DNA of 34,065 nt from an uncultured Pelagibacteraceae bacterium (GCA_902573385.1 CACGJS010000005.1:1-34065); one strand, 5' to 3'. Positions 1 to 10,100 are shown, numbered from the stretch's first letter. Made by a program: numbers and translations. Notes: a model not told the origin generated them from the letters alone.

Positions 1-671
1 ACATAAAAAAAGGGATTAAAATTGCTTATCGTTAAAAAAAAAGAAGGAAGTCTATCAATAGAATAAAAAACACCTGAAAGAAAACTTAGTGGAGTTATGA
101 TAAAATTAGTTACAGTAGCTGTATGGTCAAATTTTTCAGCCCAAAGACCACTAATAAAACCTAATGCACCAAGAAGAAAGGACCCTAAAAAAGAAAAAAT
201 AAAAATATAAAATATATTATAAATCTGTATTTCTACTATAATAGAAAATACTAAAATTGAAATTATTGCAATAAGCAAACTTCTAGTTATGGCCGCTAAA
301 ATTATTGCCATAGATACCTCTAGAGCAGATAGAGGTGCATAGAGCATATCAACAATGTTTCCTTGAATTTTTCCAATCATTAAGGATGATACTGAATGAC
401 TAAAAGATTGAGTTAATATACTCATTGCAATTAATCCTGGCGCTAAAAAACTAATAAAAGGATATCCAAGAACATCTCCTTTTTCATCTCCTAAAGCAAG
501 TGTTAGAACAGATAAAAATAATAAGCTAGAAACTAAAGGTGATAATAAAGTTTGCTGCCACACAGCTAAAAATCTATTGCATTCTTTAAACCATAAACTT
601 TTGAATCCGATCCAATTTATTAACCCAAAATGACGGACCCCAATCTCATATTTATTTTGTAATTCAACCAT
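1..671 (-). CDS. ABC-2 type transporter permease (3' end truncated by window edge)
   Basis: Reverse-strand reading from ATG at 671 gives MVELQNKYEIGVRHFGLINWIGFKSLWFKECNRFLAVWQQTLLSPLVSSLLFLSVLTLALG...LSGVFYSIDRLPSFFLTISNFNPFFY, open to the edge; multi-TM ABC-2 pattern. Confidence 0.85.
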   Translation of the reverse strand, partial: MVELQNKYEIGVRHFGLINWIGFKSLWFKECNRFLAVWQQTLLSPLVSSLLFLSVLTLALGDEKGDVLGYPFISFLAPGLIAMSILTQSFSHSVSSLMIGKIQGNIVDMLYAPLSALEVSMAIILAAITRSLLIAIISILVFSIIVEIQIYNIFYIFIFSFLGSFLLGALGFISGLWAEKFDHTATVTNFIITPLSFLSGVFYSIDRLPSFFLTISNFNPFFY

Positions 672-800
672 AAGTAAATATATCTACCGTTTTTTTTCAA
701 TTTTTGTGAAAAAAACAAGAAATTCGCTTGAATTAATTTATTTATTGTGAGTTACTGTATATAGATATAAATTAAATATATAACACAATATATAGAAATT

Positions 801-1304
801 ATGACCTGGAAAGATCCTAAAAAAGTTGAGCAATTGAAAGAATTATGGGGAAAAGGCAATACTGCAAGCCAAATTGCAGAAATAATAGGAGGAATAACCA
901 GAAATGCAGTTATTGGTAAAGCGCACAGATTAAACTTATCTGCAAAAATTAAAAGTAGAAAGTTTTCTAAAAATCAAAACCCTAATAAATTAAATACTGA
1001 GACAAATGGAAATCAAAATCGTGGAAAAAGAAGTAGATTCAAATCTCTTTTAATTGAGAAAGATTTTGAACCTGAAAACCCAAAAAGTCTAGAAGAACTA
1101 GATGAAAATTCATGTAAGTGGCCCATCGGCCATCCAGATGAAAGCTCATTTTATTTCTGTGGAAGATCTTCTTTAAAAGATTTTTCTTATTGTAAACTTC
1201 ATTTACTTTACGCTTTTCAACAACCAAAAAATAAGAAAGAAGGAACTGAAGATAAAGAAGAAGAAGTTCCTCAATTTATAGAAAAAAAAATTCAATCTGC
1301 TTAA
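801..1304 (+). CDS. gcrA: GcrA family cell cycle regulator
   Basis: N-terminal W...LWxxGxTASQIAxxxGGxTRNAVIGKAHRLxL and C-terminal C.WPIGHP...FCGR...YC..H pattern typical of GcrA. Confidence 0.92.
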   Translation: MTWKDPKKVEQLKELWGKGNTASQIAEIIGGITRNAVIGKAHRLNLSAKIKSRKFSKNQNPNKLNTETNGNQNRGKRSRFKSLLIEKDFEPENPKSLEELDENSCKWPIGHPDESSFYFCGRSSLKDFSYCKLHLLYAFQQPKNKKEGTEDKEEEVPQFIEKKIQSA

Positions 1305-1426
1305 TTTTTAATTTTTTTTTTAACCTAATTTAAAAAATTATTATTATTTTTTATTTTAAATATTTTACTTGCTTATATAAACTTATTAATATTCTTAATA
1401 ATTAGAAATATTAACAAAATTATATT

Positions 1427-2389
1427 TTATTCTTTAACATACTTGTTTGTAGAAAATTGACCTGCATCTTTCCACATAAAACTATATTTTTCTACTTCTT
1501 TATCAAATATAGATAAGCTTGGAATGCCAATATCAAAATTAGTTTTATACTCACCAGAAGGAATATTATCATGAGCTAATAATTTTAGCTGATCTTCAGT
1601 TATTAAAGGTTTAGGAAATTTTTGCAAAATTTTAGCAGATAACTTTGCAATAAATAAAGGTAAAGGAATGATAACTCTTTTTTTATTAACGAGTTTCAAT
1701 AATCTTTTTAAAATTTCTTTAAAAGTTATAACTTCCTTTCCAATACACTCAATCGTCATCGAATTTATCTTTTTATCAATCACCTGATAAATTATTTCTG
1801 TCAAATCTGAAACATGTATAGGCATAAATTTTGTATCACCTCTATAATAAACTGGAAAAAATGGCATTCTATTTAACAATGTCATTAAGTTTGTAGTAAA
1901 GTTGTCATCCACAGAATAGACAACCGACGGTCTTAAGATAACCGAATTTGAAAAGTTATTTTTAATGTTAACTTCACCTTCTAATTTACTTTTTGCATAT
2001 TCTGAATCTTTAACTTTTTCAATACCAAGAGATGATAAATGAATGAATTGTTTAATTTTACATTCTTTACAAATTTTTGATAATAAATATGGAAAATCTG
2101 AATGAATAATTTTAAATGTATTAAACTTTCCTTTTTCATACAATATACCAATCATATTAATACATACATCTGCATGACTGACTAATTCCCTTAATTTTTT
2201 TTCATTAAAGATATTTGCCTCTACGCATTCAATCCATCCGGCAGATGCTTGCGTTTTTAAAATATAGCCTTTTTGATGAAGATTTCTTGTAACAACAGTA
2301 ACTTTATAATTATTTTTTGTTAACTTTCTAATTAAATTACGTCCTATTTGGCCACTAGCGCCAAAAATTAGACAATTTATTGGTTTCAT
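1427..2389 (-). CDS. NAD(P)-binding, complex I NDUFA9-like / SDR-family protein
   Basis: N-terminal FGASGQIGRNLIRKL Rossmann motif; HLSSLG...YAKSKLEGE; NDUFA9-like architecture. Confidence 0.8.
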   Translation of the reverse strand: MKPINCLIFGASGQIGRNLIRKLTKNNYKVTVVTRNLHQKGYILKTQASAGWIECVEANIFNEKKLRELVSHADVCINMIGILYEKGKFNTFKIIHSDFPYLLSKICKECKIKQFIHLSSLGIEKVKDSEYAKSKLEGEVNIKNNFSNSVILRPSVVYSVDDNFTTNLMTLLNRMPFFPVYYRGDTKFMPIHVSDLTEIIYQVIDKKINSMTIECIGKEVITFKEILKRLLKLVNKKRVIIPLPLFIAKLSAKILQKFPKPLITEDQLKLLAHDNIPSGEYKTNFDIGIPSLSIFDKEVEKYSFMWKDAGQFSTNKYVKE

Positions 2390-2405
2390 ATATATATAAT
2401 TATAA
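2390..2405. promoter_or_regulatory. Putative bidirectional promoter in a 16-bp divergent intergenic region
   Basis: Palindrome TATAATTATA at 2395-2404 gives TATAAT on both strands between divergent ATGs at 2389(-) and 2406(+). Confidence 0.5.
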
Positions 2406-3017
2406 ATGAATATTGATATTAAGCTTCATAAAATTGATATACCAGCCGATATTGAATTAGGCAACATTGTTGCTATTGATGGAGAGTTTATGGGACTTGA
2501 TGTAAAAAGAGACCCTCTTTGTTTAATTCAAATCTCATCTGGTAATCATGACGCACATATAGTTCAGCTTGATAGGGAAAAATTTGAAGCTCCCAATCTA
2601 GTAAAATTGTTTAAAAATAAATCTATAACTAAAATATTTCATTATGGAAGGGCTGATATGGCTCATATTAAATATTATTTAAAAGTTAATGTCGAAAATA
2701 TCCTTGATACAAAAATTGCATCAAAACTAGCCAGATCTTATTCTGACAGTCACTCATTAAAAGTTTTAATTAAAGAATTTATAAATATAGATATTAGCAA
2801 ACAATTTCAAAATTCTGATTTTGGAGGTGAACTTACTGAGGCTCAATTAAAATATTGTGCAAATGATGTTATTTATCTTCATAAGATTCATAATGAACTT
2901 AACAAAATTCTAGTGAGAGAAAAACGAATAAATTTATATAAAGATTGTCTAAAATTTTTACAAACTAGAGTTGACCTAGATCTAGCTTCGTTTAAAGATG
3001 ATATTTGGTCTCATTAA
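2406..3017 (+). CDS. rnd: Ribonuclease D-like 3'-5' exonuclease (short form, no HRDC domain)
   Basis: DEDD exonuclease motifs: AIDGEFMGL, LDTKIASKLA, YCANDVIYL. Confidence 0.85.
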   Translation: MNIDIKLHKIDIPADIELGNIVAIDGEFMGLDVKRDPLCLIQISSGNHDAHIVQLDREKFEAPNLVKLFKNKSITKIFHYGRADMAHIKYYLKVNVENILDTKIASKLARSYSDSHSLKVLIKEFINIDISKQFQNSDFGGELTEAQLKYCANDVIYLHKIHNELNKILVREKRINLYKDCLKFLQTRVDLDLASFKDDIWSH

Positions 3018-3989
3018 ATGAAAAAAAAGAATTATAAAAAAATTGCAAAAAATGTAATTGAGCTAGAAATAAAAGCGCTACAAAAATTAAAAGCGTCATT
3101 AAATAATTCTTTTGATAAAGCAGTAGACGCAATAGTAAAATGTCAATCTAAAACTATTTTATGTGGTGTTGGAAAAAGTGGTTTAATTGCCTCTAAAATT
3201 GCTGCAACACTTTCGTCTGTTGGAAGCCCTTCATTTGCTCTTTCAGCCAGCGATTGTTCTCATGGAGACTTAGGAAGTATTTCAAAAAAAGATATTCTTA
3301 TTTTAATTAGTTATTCAGGTGAAACTCAAGAATTAAAAAATATAATTCAATATGCAAACCGAAATAAAATAAAATTAATTGGAATTGTTTCAAAGAAAAA
3401 TTCTACACTTTATAAAGCGGCAGATATAAAACTATATATCCCAGAAGTAAAAGAAGCTGGCCTAGGTGTAGTGCCTACTTCAAGTACAAGCATTCAATTA
3501 GCGATAGGAGATGCACTCGCTGTGGCAAGCTTAAATAAAAAAAAATTTAATAAATATGATTTTTCTAAACTTCATCCAAGCGGAAGCTTAGGTGCCCAAC
3601 TTAAGAGTGTAGAAGACTTGATGATAACTGGAAGCAAAATTCCTTTTATAAATGAAAATCAAAAAATGAAAAATGCACTTAAAATAATAACAAATAAAAA
3701 TCTTGGTGTCTTAATTGTAAAAAACAAACAAGGAAAAACTACAGGAATAATTACAGATGGACAAATACGAAGGATCAGTCAAAAGAATAAAGATTTACAA
3801 AGTTTACAAGTTAAGCAAGTAATGACTAAAAACCCAATTAGTATAGATAAAAGTACGTTGGCTGCTAAAGCTTTAAGTATAATGAATGATAAAAAAATTA
3901 CCTGCTTATGCGTAACTAATCAAAATATAAAGAACAAAACAATTGGTATTTTACACATTCATAATATTCTTGAAAACAGCATACAATAA
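3018..3989 (+). CDS. kdsD: KpsF/GutQ family arabinose-5-phosphate isomerase (SIS + CBS)
   Basis: GVGKSGLIASKIAATLSSVGSPSF...CSHGDLGSI SIS domain and two CBS repeats. Confidence 0.93.
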   Translation: MKKKNYKKIAKNVIELEIKALQKLKASLNNSFDKAVDAIVKCQSKTILCGVGKSGLIASKIAATLSSVGSPSFALSASDCSHGDLGSISKKDILILISYSGETQELKNIIQYANRNKIKLIGIVSKKNSTLYKAADIKLYIPEVKEAGLGVVPTSSTSIQLAIGDALAVASLNKKKFNKYDFSKLHPSGSLGAQLKSVEDLMITGSKIPFINENQKMKNALKIITNKNLGVLIVKNKQGKTTGIITDGQIRRISQKNKDLQSLQVKQVMTKNPISIDKSTLAAKALSIMNDKKITCLCVTNQNIKNKTIGILHIHNILENSIQ

Positions 3990-4601
3990 ATGTGGAAAAA
4001 GATTTTTATTCAAATAATTTTATTTCTGTTAATTATTTTTTTAATTTTTTATACATATAAAATTTATTTTAAAAATGAAAAAAAAGTTGAAATAAATGGA
4101 ATTCAAGATATCCAAAAAGAAAATATAATTAATTCTGATAGTTCTCTTTTAAAAGAAAATGAAGAGGCTCCTAATTTAATTAAAGATCTAAAATATATTT
4201 CAAAGGATATTTTAGGAAATGAATATATAATTAGTTCTGAATACAGTACATTAAATTTAGAAAAAACTAATATTATAAATATGGAAGATGTTAGTGCTAC
4301 GATAACCATGCTAGACAAAGAACCAATATTTGTAAAGTCAAAATTTGCAATATATGATAATGAGAGTTATGAAACTATCTTTTTTGATAATGTTGTGATT
4401 AATTACATTGATAATATAGTTAATAGTGAAAAATTTGAAATATCAATTAAAGATAATTTTGCACAGGTTTCAGAAAAGGTAATATATCAAAATCCGAATA
4501 TAAAACTTGAAGCAGACGTAATAGAAATTGACTTACTAACAAAAAACTCTAAAATTTTCATGATTGATAATAAAAAAAAAATAAAAATAATTAATAAATA
4601 A
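3990..4601 (+). CDS. lptC: LptC-like LPS export periplasmic protein
   Basis: N-terminal TM anchor plus beta-rich repeats; position between kdsD and lptB. Confidence 0.7.
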   Translation: MWKKIFIQIILFLLIIFLIFYTYKIYFKNEKKVEINGIQDIQKENIINSDSSLLKENEEAPNLIKDLKYISKDILGNEYIISSEYSTLNLEKTNIINMEDVSATITMLDKEPIFVKSKFAIYDNESYETIFFDNVVINYIDNIVNSEKFEISIKDNFAQVSEKVIYQNPNIKLEADVIEIDLLTKNSKIFMIDNKKKIKIINK

Positions 4602-4604
4602 AAA

Positions 4605-5381
4605 GTGGCAATAATTAAAAAATTTAGAATTAAGTCCTTTAAAAAAAACAAAGTACTTGTATCTTTAAATAAAATATCTTTATCATTTGGTAAAAGAAGA
4701 ATACTTGAAGATATTAGCTTTAATATTAATGAAGGAGAAATACTTGGAATGCTAGGTCCAAATGGGGTTGGTAAATCAACAATTTTTAATATTATTACGG
4801 GACAAACTAAACCAGACAGCGGATCAATACTTTTCAATAAAGTGAATGCAACAAATTATCCTATCTACTTAAGAACTACAAAATTCAAAATAGGATATGT
4901 GCCACAATATGGTGGTTATTTTCATGACCTTACGTTAATGGAAAATTTAAATGCAATTGCAGAAATTTTAATTAAAGATCCTAGTAGGAGAATTTTTAAA
5001 ATCAATGATTTAATTTCAAAATTTGAGTTAGACTCCGTATTAAATGTAAAAGCAAAATTCTTATCCGGTGGACAAAAAAAAAAATTAGTTATTGCCTTGG
5101 CTCTATTAGGAGACCCTAAAGTTCTTCTTTTAGACGAATGTTTTGCAGCACTGGATGTTTTAACAATAAAAATGTTACAACAATTGATTGTTAACTTACA
5201 AGCTGAAAAAAATATTGGTATATGTATTTGTGACCATCAGGCTAGAGATTTACTGTCTTGTGTTGATATTGCTATAATTTTATCAAATTGTAAAATCATC
5301 GCTCATGGAACTCCATCTGAGTTAATTAATAATGACGAAGCAAAATCACACTATTTTGGTGAGTCATTTAAATTTAATTAA
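4605..5381 (+). CDS. lptB: LPS export ABC transporter ATP-binding protein (GTG start)
   Basis: Walker A GPNGVGKST, signature LSGGQKKK, Walker B VLLLDE, H-loop CDHQ; LptB-type synteny. Confidence 0.88.
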   Translation: MAIIKKFRIKSFKKNKVLVSLNKISLSFGKRRILEDISFNINEGEILGMLGPNGVGKSTIFNIITGQTKPDSGSILFNKVNATNYPIYLRTTKFKIGYVPQYGGYFHDLTLMENLNAIAEILIKDPSRRIFKINDLISKFELDSVLNVKAKFLSGGQKKKLVIALALLGDPKVLLLDECFAALDVLTIKMLQQLIVNLQAEKNIGICICDHQARDLLSCVDIAIILSNCKIIAHGTPSELINNDEAKSHYFGESFKFN

Positions 5382-5394
5382 AAGAACTTTATAA

Positions 5395-6729
5395 ATGAAT
5401 AAAGTTATTTGTATAAATGATAAAATTAAACCTTTTAACGAAACAATAAATATTGATGGAGACAAAAGTCTTTCTATAAGATTTGCAATACTTGCAAGCC
5501 TTGCTGAAGGTAAATCAAGAGCTTTTAATCTTTTAAAATCAGAGGATGTATTAAGTACATTAAATTGTTTAAAAAAATTAGGTATAAAAATAATTATCAA
5601 AAAAAACTATTGTGAAATCTTTGGCAAAGGTCTTAACGGTTATTTTTATAAAAATGATTTAACCCTTAATGCAGGAAATAGCGGAACAGCTGCAAGACTA
5701 CTTTCAACTGCTGCATTAAATTCTCCAAAATTTATACGAATCACAGGAGATAATTCTCTTAAAAAAAGAGATATGAAAAGAATTATTAAACCACTAGAAA
5801 AATTTGGAGCTCAATTTAAAAAAAATAAAGGAACACTACCATTGTTTATCAAGGGATCTGATAGATTAAAACCTATTAAATTCTCAGAAAATCTGGGAAG
5901 TGCTCAAGTAAAATCTGTAGTTTTAATTTCTGCCTTGCTAAGTTCAAATAAAATAACAATATTAAAATGTAAACCATCAAGAACACATACGGAACTCTTA
6001 TTTAAATATCTTAAAATTCCAATTACAATAAAAAAAACAAATAAATTTGATTATATTAAGATAAGAGGAAAAAAAAGTTTTAAAGGTTTTAATTATAAAA
6101 TACCTGGTGATATTTCATCAGCTAGTTTTTTAATAGTTTTAACCCTATTATCTAAAAACTCAAAATTAACAATTAAGAATATAAATGTTAATCCTTCTAG
6201 GACAGGGATAATAACAATATTAAACAAAATGGGAGCTGCTATAAAATTAAAGAATAAAAAGATTTATAAAGGGGAGAATACTGCAGATATTTTTGTAAAA
6301 AGCATAAACAACTTAAAAGCAATTAATCTGCCAAAAAACTTTAATAATAGTACTGCTATAGATGAATTTAATTTAATATTTCTTTGTGCGGCTCTAGCAA
6401 AAGGTGTGAGCACATTTCAAGGATTATTAGAATTACAATCAAAAGAGTCAAAAAGATTAGACTGGGGTTTTAGAATGTTAAAAATGATAGGTATAAAATC
6501 TGAAAAAATTAGCAACCATGGAATTAAGATTTGGGGTAAACCTAATTTGAAATTAAATAAAAATTATATCATAAAAGATTATCTCAAAGATCATCGTATC
6601 GCTATGACTAGCATTGTTTTAGCTCTTACACTTGGTGGAAATTTTAAAATTTATAATCCAGATTCAATAAAAACAAGCTTTCCTTCATTTAAAAAAATAA
6701 TTAAAAACTTAGGCGGAAAAATAAATTGA
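5395..6729 (+). CDS. aroA: 3-phosphoshikimate 1-carboxyvinyltransferase (EPSP synthase)
   Basis: GDKSLSIR, LNAGNSGTAARL, GSAQVKSVVL, KDHRIAM motifs. Confidence 0.93.
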   Translation: MNKVICINDKIKPFNETINIDGDKSLSIRFAILASLAEGKSRAFNLLKSEDVLSTLNCLKKLGIKIIIKKNYCEIFGKGLNGYFYKNDLTLNAGNSGTAARLLSTAALNSPKFIRITGDNSLKKRDMKRIIKPLEKFGAQFKKNKGTLPLFIKGSDRLKPIKFSENLGSAQVKSVVLISALLSSNKITILKCKPSRTHTELLFKYLKIPITIKKTNKFDYIKIRGKKSFKGFNYKIPGDISSASFLIVLTLLSKNSKLTIKNINVNPSRTGIITILNKMGAAIKLKNKKIYKGENTADIFVKSINNLKAINLPKNFNNSTAIDEFNLIFLCAALAKGVSTFQGLLELQSKESKRLDWGFRMLKMIGIKSEKISNHGIKIWGKPNLKLNKNYIIKDYLKDHRIAMTSIVLALTLGGNFKIYNPDSIKTSFPSFKKIIKNLGGKIN

Positions 6730-7382
6730 AAAAAAGAAAAAATATTATTACTGTAGCAATAGATAGTCCGGCTGCTGCTGGAGCAGGCTCTCAGGCAAAA
6801 CTAATTTCAAAACACTATAATCTACTACATCTCGATACAGGGCGCATATATAGACTTATTGGTAAGTTAAAATTAAAAAATGATAAAAATTTTACTTATT
6901 CTAAGATTAGAAAAATAATGAAAAGTTTAAAAATTAATGATTTAAAAAACAAAAACTTATTATCCGATAAAGTTGCTACCTCAGCATCAATAATTGCAAA
7001 AGATAAAGCTATTAGAAAAATTGTTCATGATTTTCAAAAAAAGTGTGCATATAGCCCACCTAAAAAATTTTCTGGAAGTGTTTTAGATGGAAGGGATATT
7101 ACAAGTGTGATAATGAAAAAAGCAATGTTTAAATTCTTTATAACAGCGGATGTAAAAACAAGAGCTAAAAGAAGATTTAAAGAGTTAAAGCCAAAAAATA
7201 AGAGTTTGACCTATAATGAAGTACTTAAAAGTATCAAAAAACGTGATAAAAGCGACTATAATAGAAAAATATCCCCTTTAAAAAAAACTAAAGACAGTAT
7301 CTTGATAAATTCAACTAACCATAATATAAGCAGCTGCTTTTTAAAAATAAAGCATATTATGGATAGGAAACTTAAAGCTTAA
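6726..7382 (+). CDS. cmk: Cytidylate kinase-like protein (TTG start) with aberrant Walker A
   Basis: AIDSPAAAGAGSQAKL, LDTGRIYR, LDGRDITSVIMKKAMFKFFITAD, IKKRDKSDYNRKISPLK; cmk-rpsA synteny. Confidence 0.85.
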   Translation: MKKRKNIITVAIDSPAAAGAGSQAKLISKHYNLLHLDTGRIYRLIGKLKLKNDKNFTYSKIRKIMKSLKINDLKNKNLLSDKVATSASIIAKDKAIRKIVHDFQKKCAYSPPKKFSGSVLDGRDITSVIMKKAMFKFFITADVKTRAKRRFKELKPKNKSLTYNEVLKSIKKRDKSDYNRKISPLKKTKDSILINSTNHNISSCFLKIKHIMDRKLKA

Positions 7383-9115
7383 TGGAAATTTATAAAGAAT
7401 TAAAGACTCCAGCATCAAAAGAATTTGAAAAACTACTTAATAGCCAATTTTCTAAAAATAAAATTACAGAAGGTTCAATCATAGAAGGTAAAATCAATAA
7501 AATTACAGACAAATTTGTATTTCTTTTTATTGAAGGATTAAAAAGTGAGCCAGTCCTTGATATTAATGAATTAAAAAGTATGGGTTTACTTGAGAAAGCA
7601 AAAGTTGGTGAAAAAATATCAGTTTTACTTGAAAGAATTGAAGATAAAAACGGGGAAGTTTTAGTCTCAGCGAGCAAAGCAGCCAAGATAGCCGGATGGG
7701 ATAAATTAGTTGAAGCATATGACAAAGATTTACCTGTAATGGGTAAAATTACTTCAAAATGCAAAGGTGGAGCTATAGTTGAACATATTGATACTGGCTC
7801 ATTAATGTTTTGTCCAGGTTCTCAAATTTCGGATAAACCTTTAAAAGATATATCTCACTTAATGCATGAACCACAAAAGTTTAAATTAATAAAACTAGAT
7901 AAAATTCGAGGTAACGCATGTGTATCACGTAGAGAAATAATTTCTTCTTTTAAAAAAGAAGATAAAAAAATTATAGTCGAAAAATTTAAAGTTGGAGATA
8001 TTATTAAAGGTGCGACAGTCAAAGGTTACAGTAGCTTTGGTTGTTTTTTTGATGTAGATGGAACACTTGATGTTCTAGTTCATGTTCAGGAAATCTCTTA
8101 TTCTAGAGTCAATCACCCTAACGAAATATTTAATATTGGTGAAAAACATGATTTGAAAGTAATTAGTGTAGATCTAGAAAAACTTCAAGTGGGCTGTAGT
8201 ATAAAACAACTATCACCAGATCCCTTTGAACATATTCAAAACTATGAATTAAATAAAAAATATAAAGTTAAAGTAGTTAAATTGATGGACTTTGGTGCAT
8301 TTTGTGAATTAGAACCAGGATTAAGTACATTGCTACATTCAAGTGAATTAAGCTGGACTAAAAAAAATCCATCAGTAAAAAAAATGTTCCAAATTGGTGA
8401 TGAAATAGATTGTATCATAACAGAAATAGACAAAGAGAAAAGAAGAGTGGCCATATCTCACAAATTAACAAAGGAAAATCCTTTTTCAATTTTAGAAAAA
8501 GAATATCCTATAGGTACAGAAATTGAAGGTTTTGTTAGTAATATGAATGAATATGCTCTTTATGTAAAAATTGATAATTTAGAGATAGATGCATTTTTAC
8601 ACTGCAATGATCTTTCATACTCTAATAATGGAGAAGATGAGCTTAAAAAATATAAAAAAGGAGATAAGCTTAAAGTTAAAATTCTTGAAATTAAATCAGA
8701 TCAACAAAAGGTAAGGGTCGGCTTAAAACAAACTCAACCAGATCCTTTTGATTGGTTTAAAAACAAAAAAATTAACTCTACAATTACTGTAAAAGTATCA
8801 TCATCAGATAATAAGGGTTTAACGGTAAAACCTGAAGGATGCGAAATGGAATTTACTATTAAAAAATCACAAATTGCAATAAACGCTGCTGATGCTAGAC
8901 CAACAAGATTCGTTGGTGGAGAGAGAATAGATGCTGCTATTGCAGAATTAGATATGGAAAAAAGGAAAGTTACATTAAGTATAAAATTACTAGAAGAACT
9001 TCAAAATAAAGAAGCGGTATCAAAGTTTAGCTCTACTCTGTCTGGAAAAAATCTACCTTTTTCATCTTTGTCAGACCAGTTAAACAAAAAAGAAAAGAAA
9101 ACTAAAGAAGAATAA
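7382..9115 (+). CDS. rpsA: 30S ribosomal protein S1
   Basis: Multiple S1 repeats (VKGYSSFGCFFDVDG, VVKLMDFGAFCELEPG); ~577 aa; downstream of cmk. Confidence 0.96.
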   Translation: MEIYKELKTPASKEFEKLLNSQFSKNKITEGSIIEGKINKITDKFVFLFIEGLKSEPVLDINELKSMGLLEKAKVGEKISVLLERIEDKNGEVLVSASKAAKIAGWDKLVEAYDKDLPVMGKITSKCKGGAIVEHIDTGSLMFCPGSQISDKPLKDISHLMHEPQKFKLIKLDKIRGNACVSRREIISSFKKEDKKIIVEKFKVGDIIKGATVKGYSSFGCFFDVDGTLDVLVHVQEISYSRVNHPNEIFNIGEKHDLKVISVDLEKLQVGCSIKQLSPDPFEHIQNYELNKKYKVKVVKLMDFGAFCELEPGLSTLLHSSELSWTKKNPSVKKMFQIGDEIDCIITEIDKEKRRVAISHKLTKENPFSILEKEYPIGTEIEGFVSNMNEYALYVKIDNLEIDAFLHCNDLSYSNNGEDELKKYKKGDKLKVKILEIKSDQQKVRVGLKQTQPDPFDWFKNKKINSTITVKVSSSDNKGLTVKPEGCEMEFTIKKSQIAINAADARPTRFVGGERIDAAIAELDMEKRKVTLSIKLLEELQNKEAVSKFSSTLSGKNLPFSSLSDQLNKKEKKTKEE

Positions 9116-9121
9116 CATAAA

Positions 9122-9409
9122 TTGGCTATTGTAAAATCAAAGCTTTTAAAACAACTTGCTAATAATTATCCTAATTTTTTAAAAAAAGATTTAGAAAAAT
9201 TTTTTAATATTTTTTTAACTGAGATTAAAAATTCTCTTAAAAGAAATGAAAGAGTAGAATTAAGAGGTTTTGGGATGTGGTCAACACATTTACAAAAAGC
9301 AAGAATCTCTAGAAATCCCAAAACAGGAGAAAGAATTGCAACTCCAGAGAAAAAAACAATTCACTTTAAAATGGCTAAAGAACTGTTTAAAAAATTAAAT
9401 AATGAATAA
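9122..9409 (+). CDS. ihfB: Integration host factor subunit beta (HU/IHF family; TTG start)
   Basis: VELRGFGMWSTHLQKARISRNPKTGERI; follows rpsA. Confidence 0.88.
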   Translation: MAIVKSKLLKQLANNYPNFLKKDLEKFFNIFLTEIKNSLKRNERVELRGFGMWSTHLQKARISRNPKTGERIATPEKKTIHFKMAKELFKKLNNE

Positions 9410-10100
9410 TAGAAATATATTTGTTGCTTGTGATACTTCTAGAATAAGCCAGATTAAAAAAATAATCAATCAAATACAGAATAATAGACTTAAAATTATA
9501 CCAAAATTTGGATTACAATTCTTTTACTCTAGAAGTGGCAGAAAATTTTTAGAAAAGTTTAAAGAAGATTTTTGGTTAGATTTAAAGATAAATGATATTC
9601 CACAAACAGCATTATCAGCAGTAGATAGTTTAAAAGATTTAAAAAAATGTAAATATATAACTGTTCATGCAAATGGAGGTTTTGAAATGCTTAGAGTTAT
9701 TAAGAAAAAAGCCAAAACAATTAACAAAAATTTAAAAGTATTAGGTGTTACAGTTTTAACAAGTCTTAATAACAAATCTCTTAAGGAAATAGGTCATACA
9801 AAGACGGTAGAACAATTAGTATTAAAACAAGCTACAATTATAAAAAAATCAGGTTGTGATGGAGTAGTTTGTTCTGCTCATGAAGCAAAATTATTAAGAA
9901 AAAAATATAAAAACTTATTTATTATCACCCCGGGAATAAGATTACCTGGAGATAATACAAATGATCAATCCAAAGCAAGAGTAATGACACCAAATGAAGC
10001 TTTTAAAAATAAAGTATCAGGTATTGTAATAGGAAGATCTTTAATTAAAGGAAATATTAAAAATAATATTAAAAGATTAATTGATCACTTAAATCAATGA
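9402..10100 (+). CDS. pyrF: Orotidine 5'-phosphate decarboxylase
   Basis: WLDLKINDIPQTA (DxKxxD), ITVHANGG, TPGIRLPGDNTNDQ. Confidence 0.92.
   Translation: MNNRNIFVACDTSRISQIKKIINQIQNNRLKIIPKFGLQFFYSRSGRKFLEKFKEDFWLDLKINDIPQTALSAVDSLKDLKKCKYITVHANGGFEMLRVIKKKAKTINKNLKVLGVTVLTSLNNKSLKEIGHTKTVEQLVLKQATIIKKSGCDGVVCSAHEAKLLRKKYKNLFIITPGIRLPGDNTNDQSKARVMTPNEAFKNKVSGIVIGRSLIKGNIKNNIKRLIDHLNQ

Noticed and set aside
4103-5600. Reverse ORFs at 4103, 4487 and 5364
   Set aside because: Antisense to lptC/lptB/aroA, which have family motifs; no independent support.
5395-6729. AroA as a glyphosate-tolerant variant (GNSGTAARL, Leu where E. coli has Pro101)
   Set aside because: Leu at this position is common in class II-like EPSP synthases; no basis to claim a special phenotype.
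7390-7764. 124-aa reverse ORF
   Set aside because: Antisense to rpsA; low-complexity translation typical of AT-rich antisense frames.
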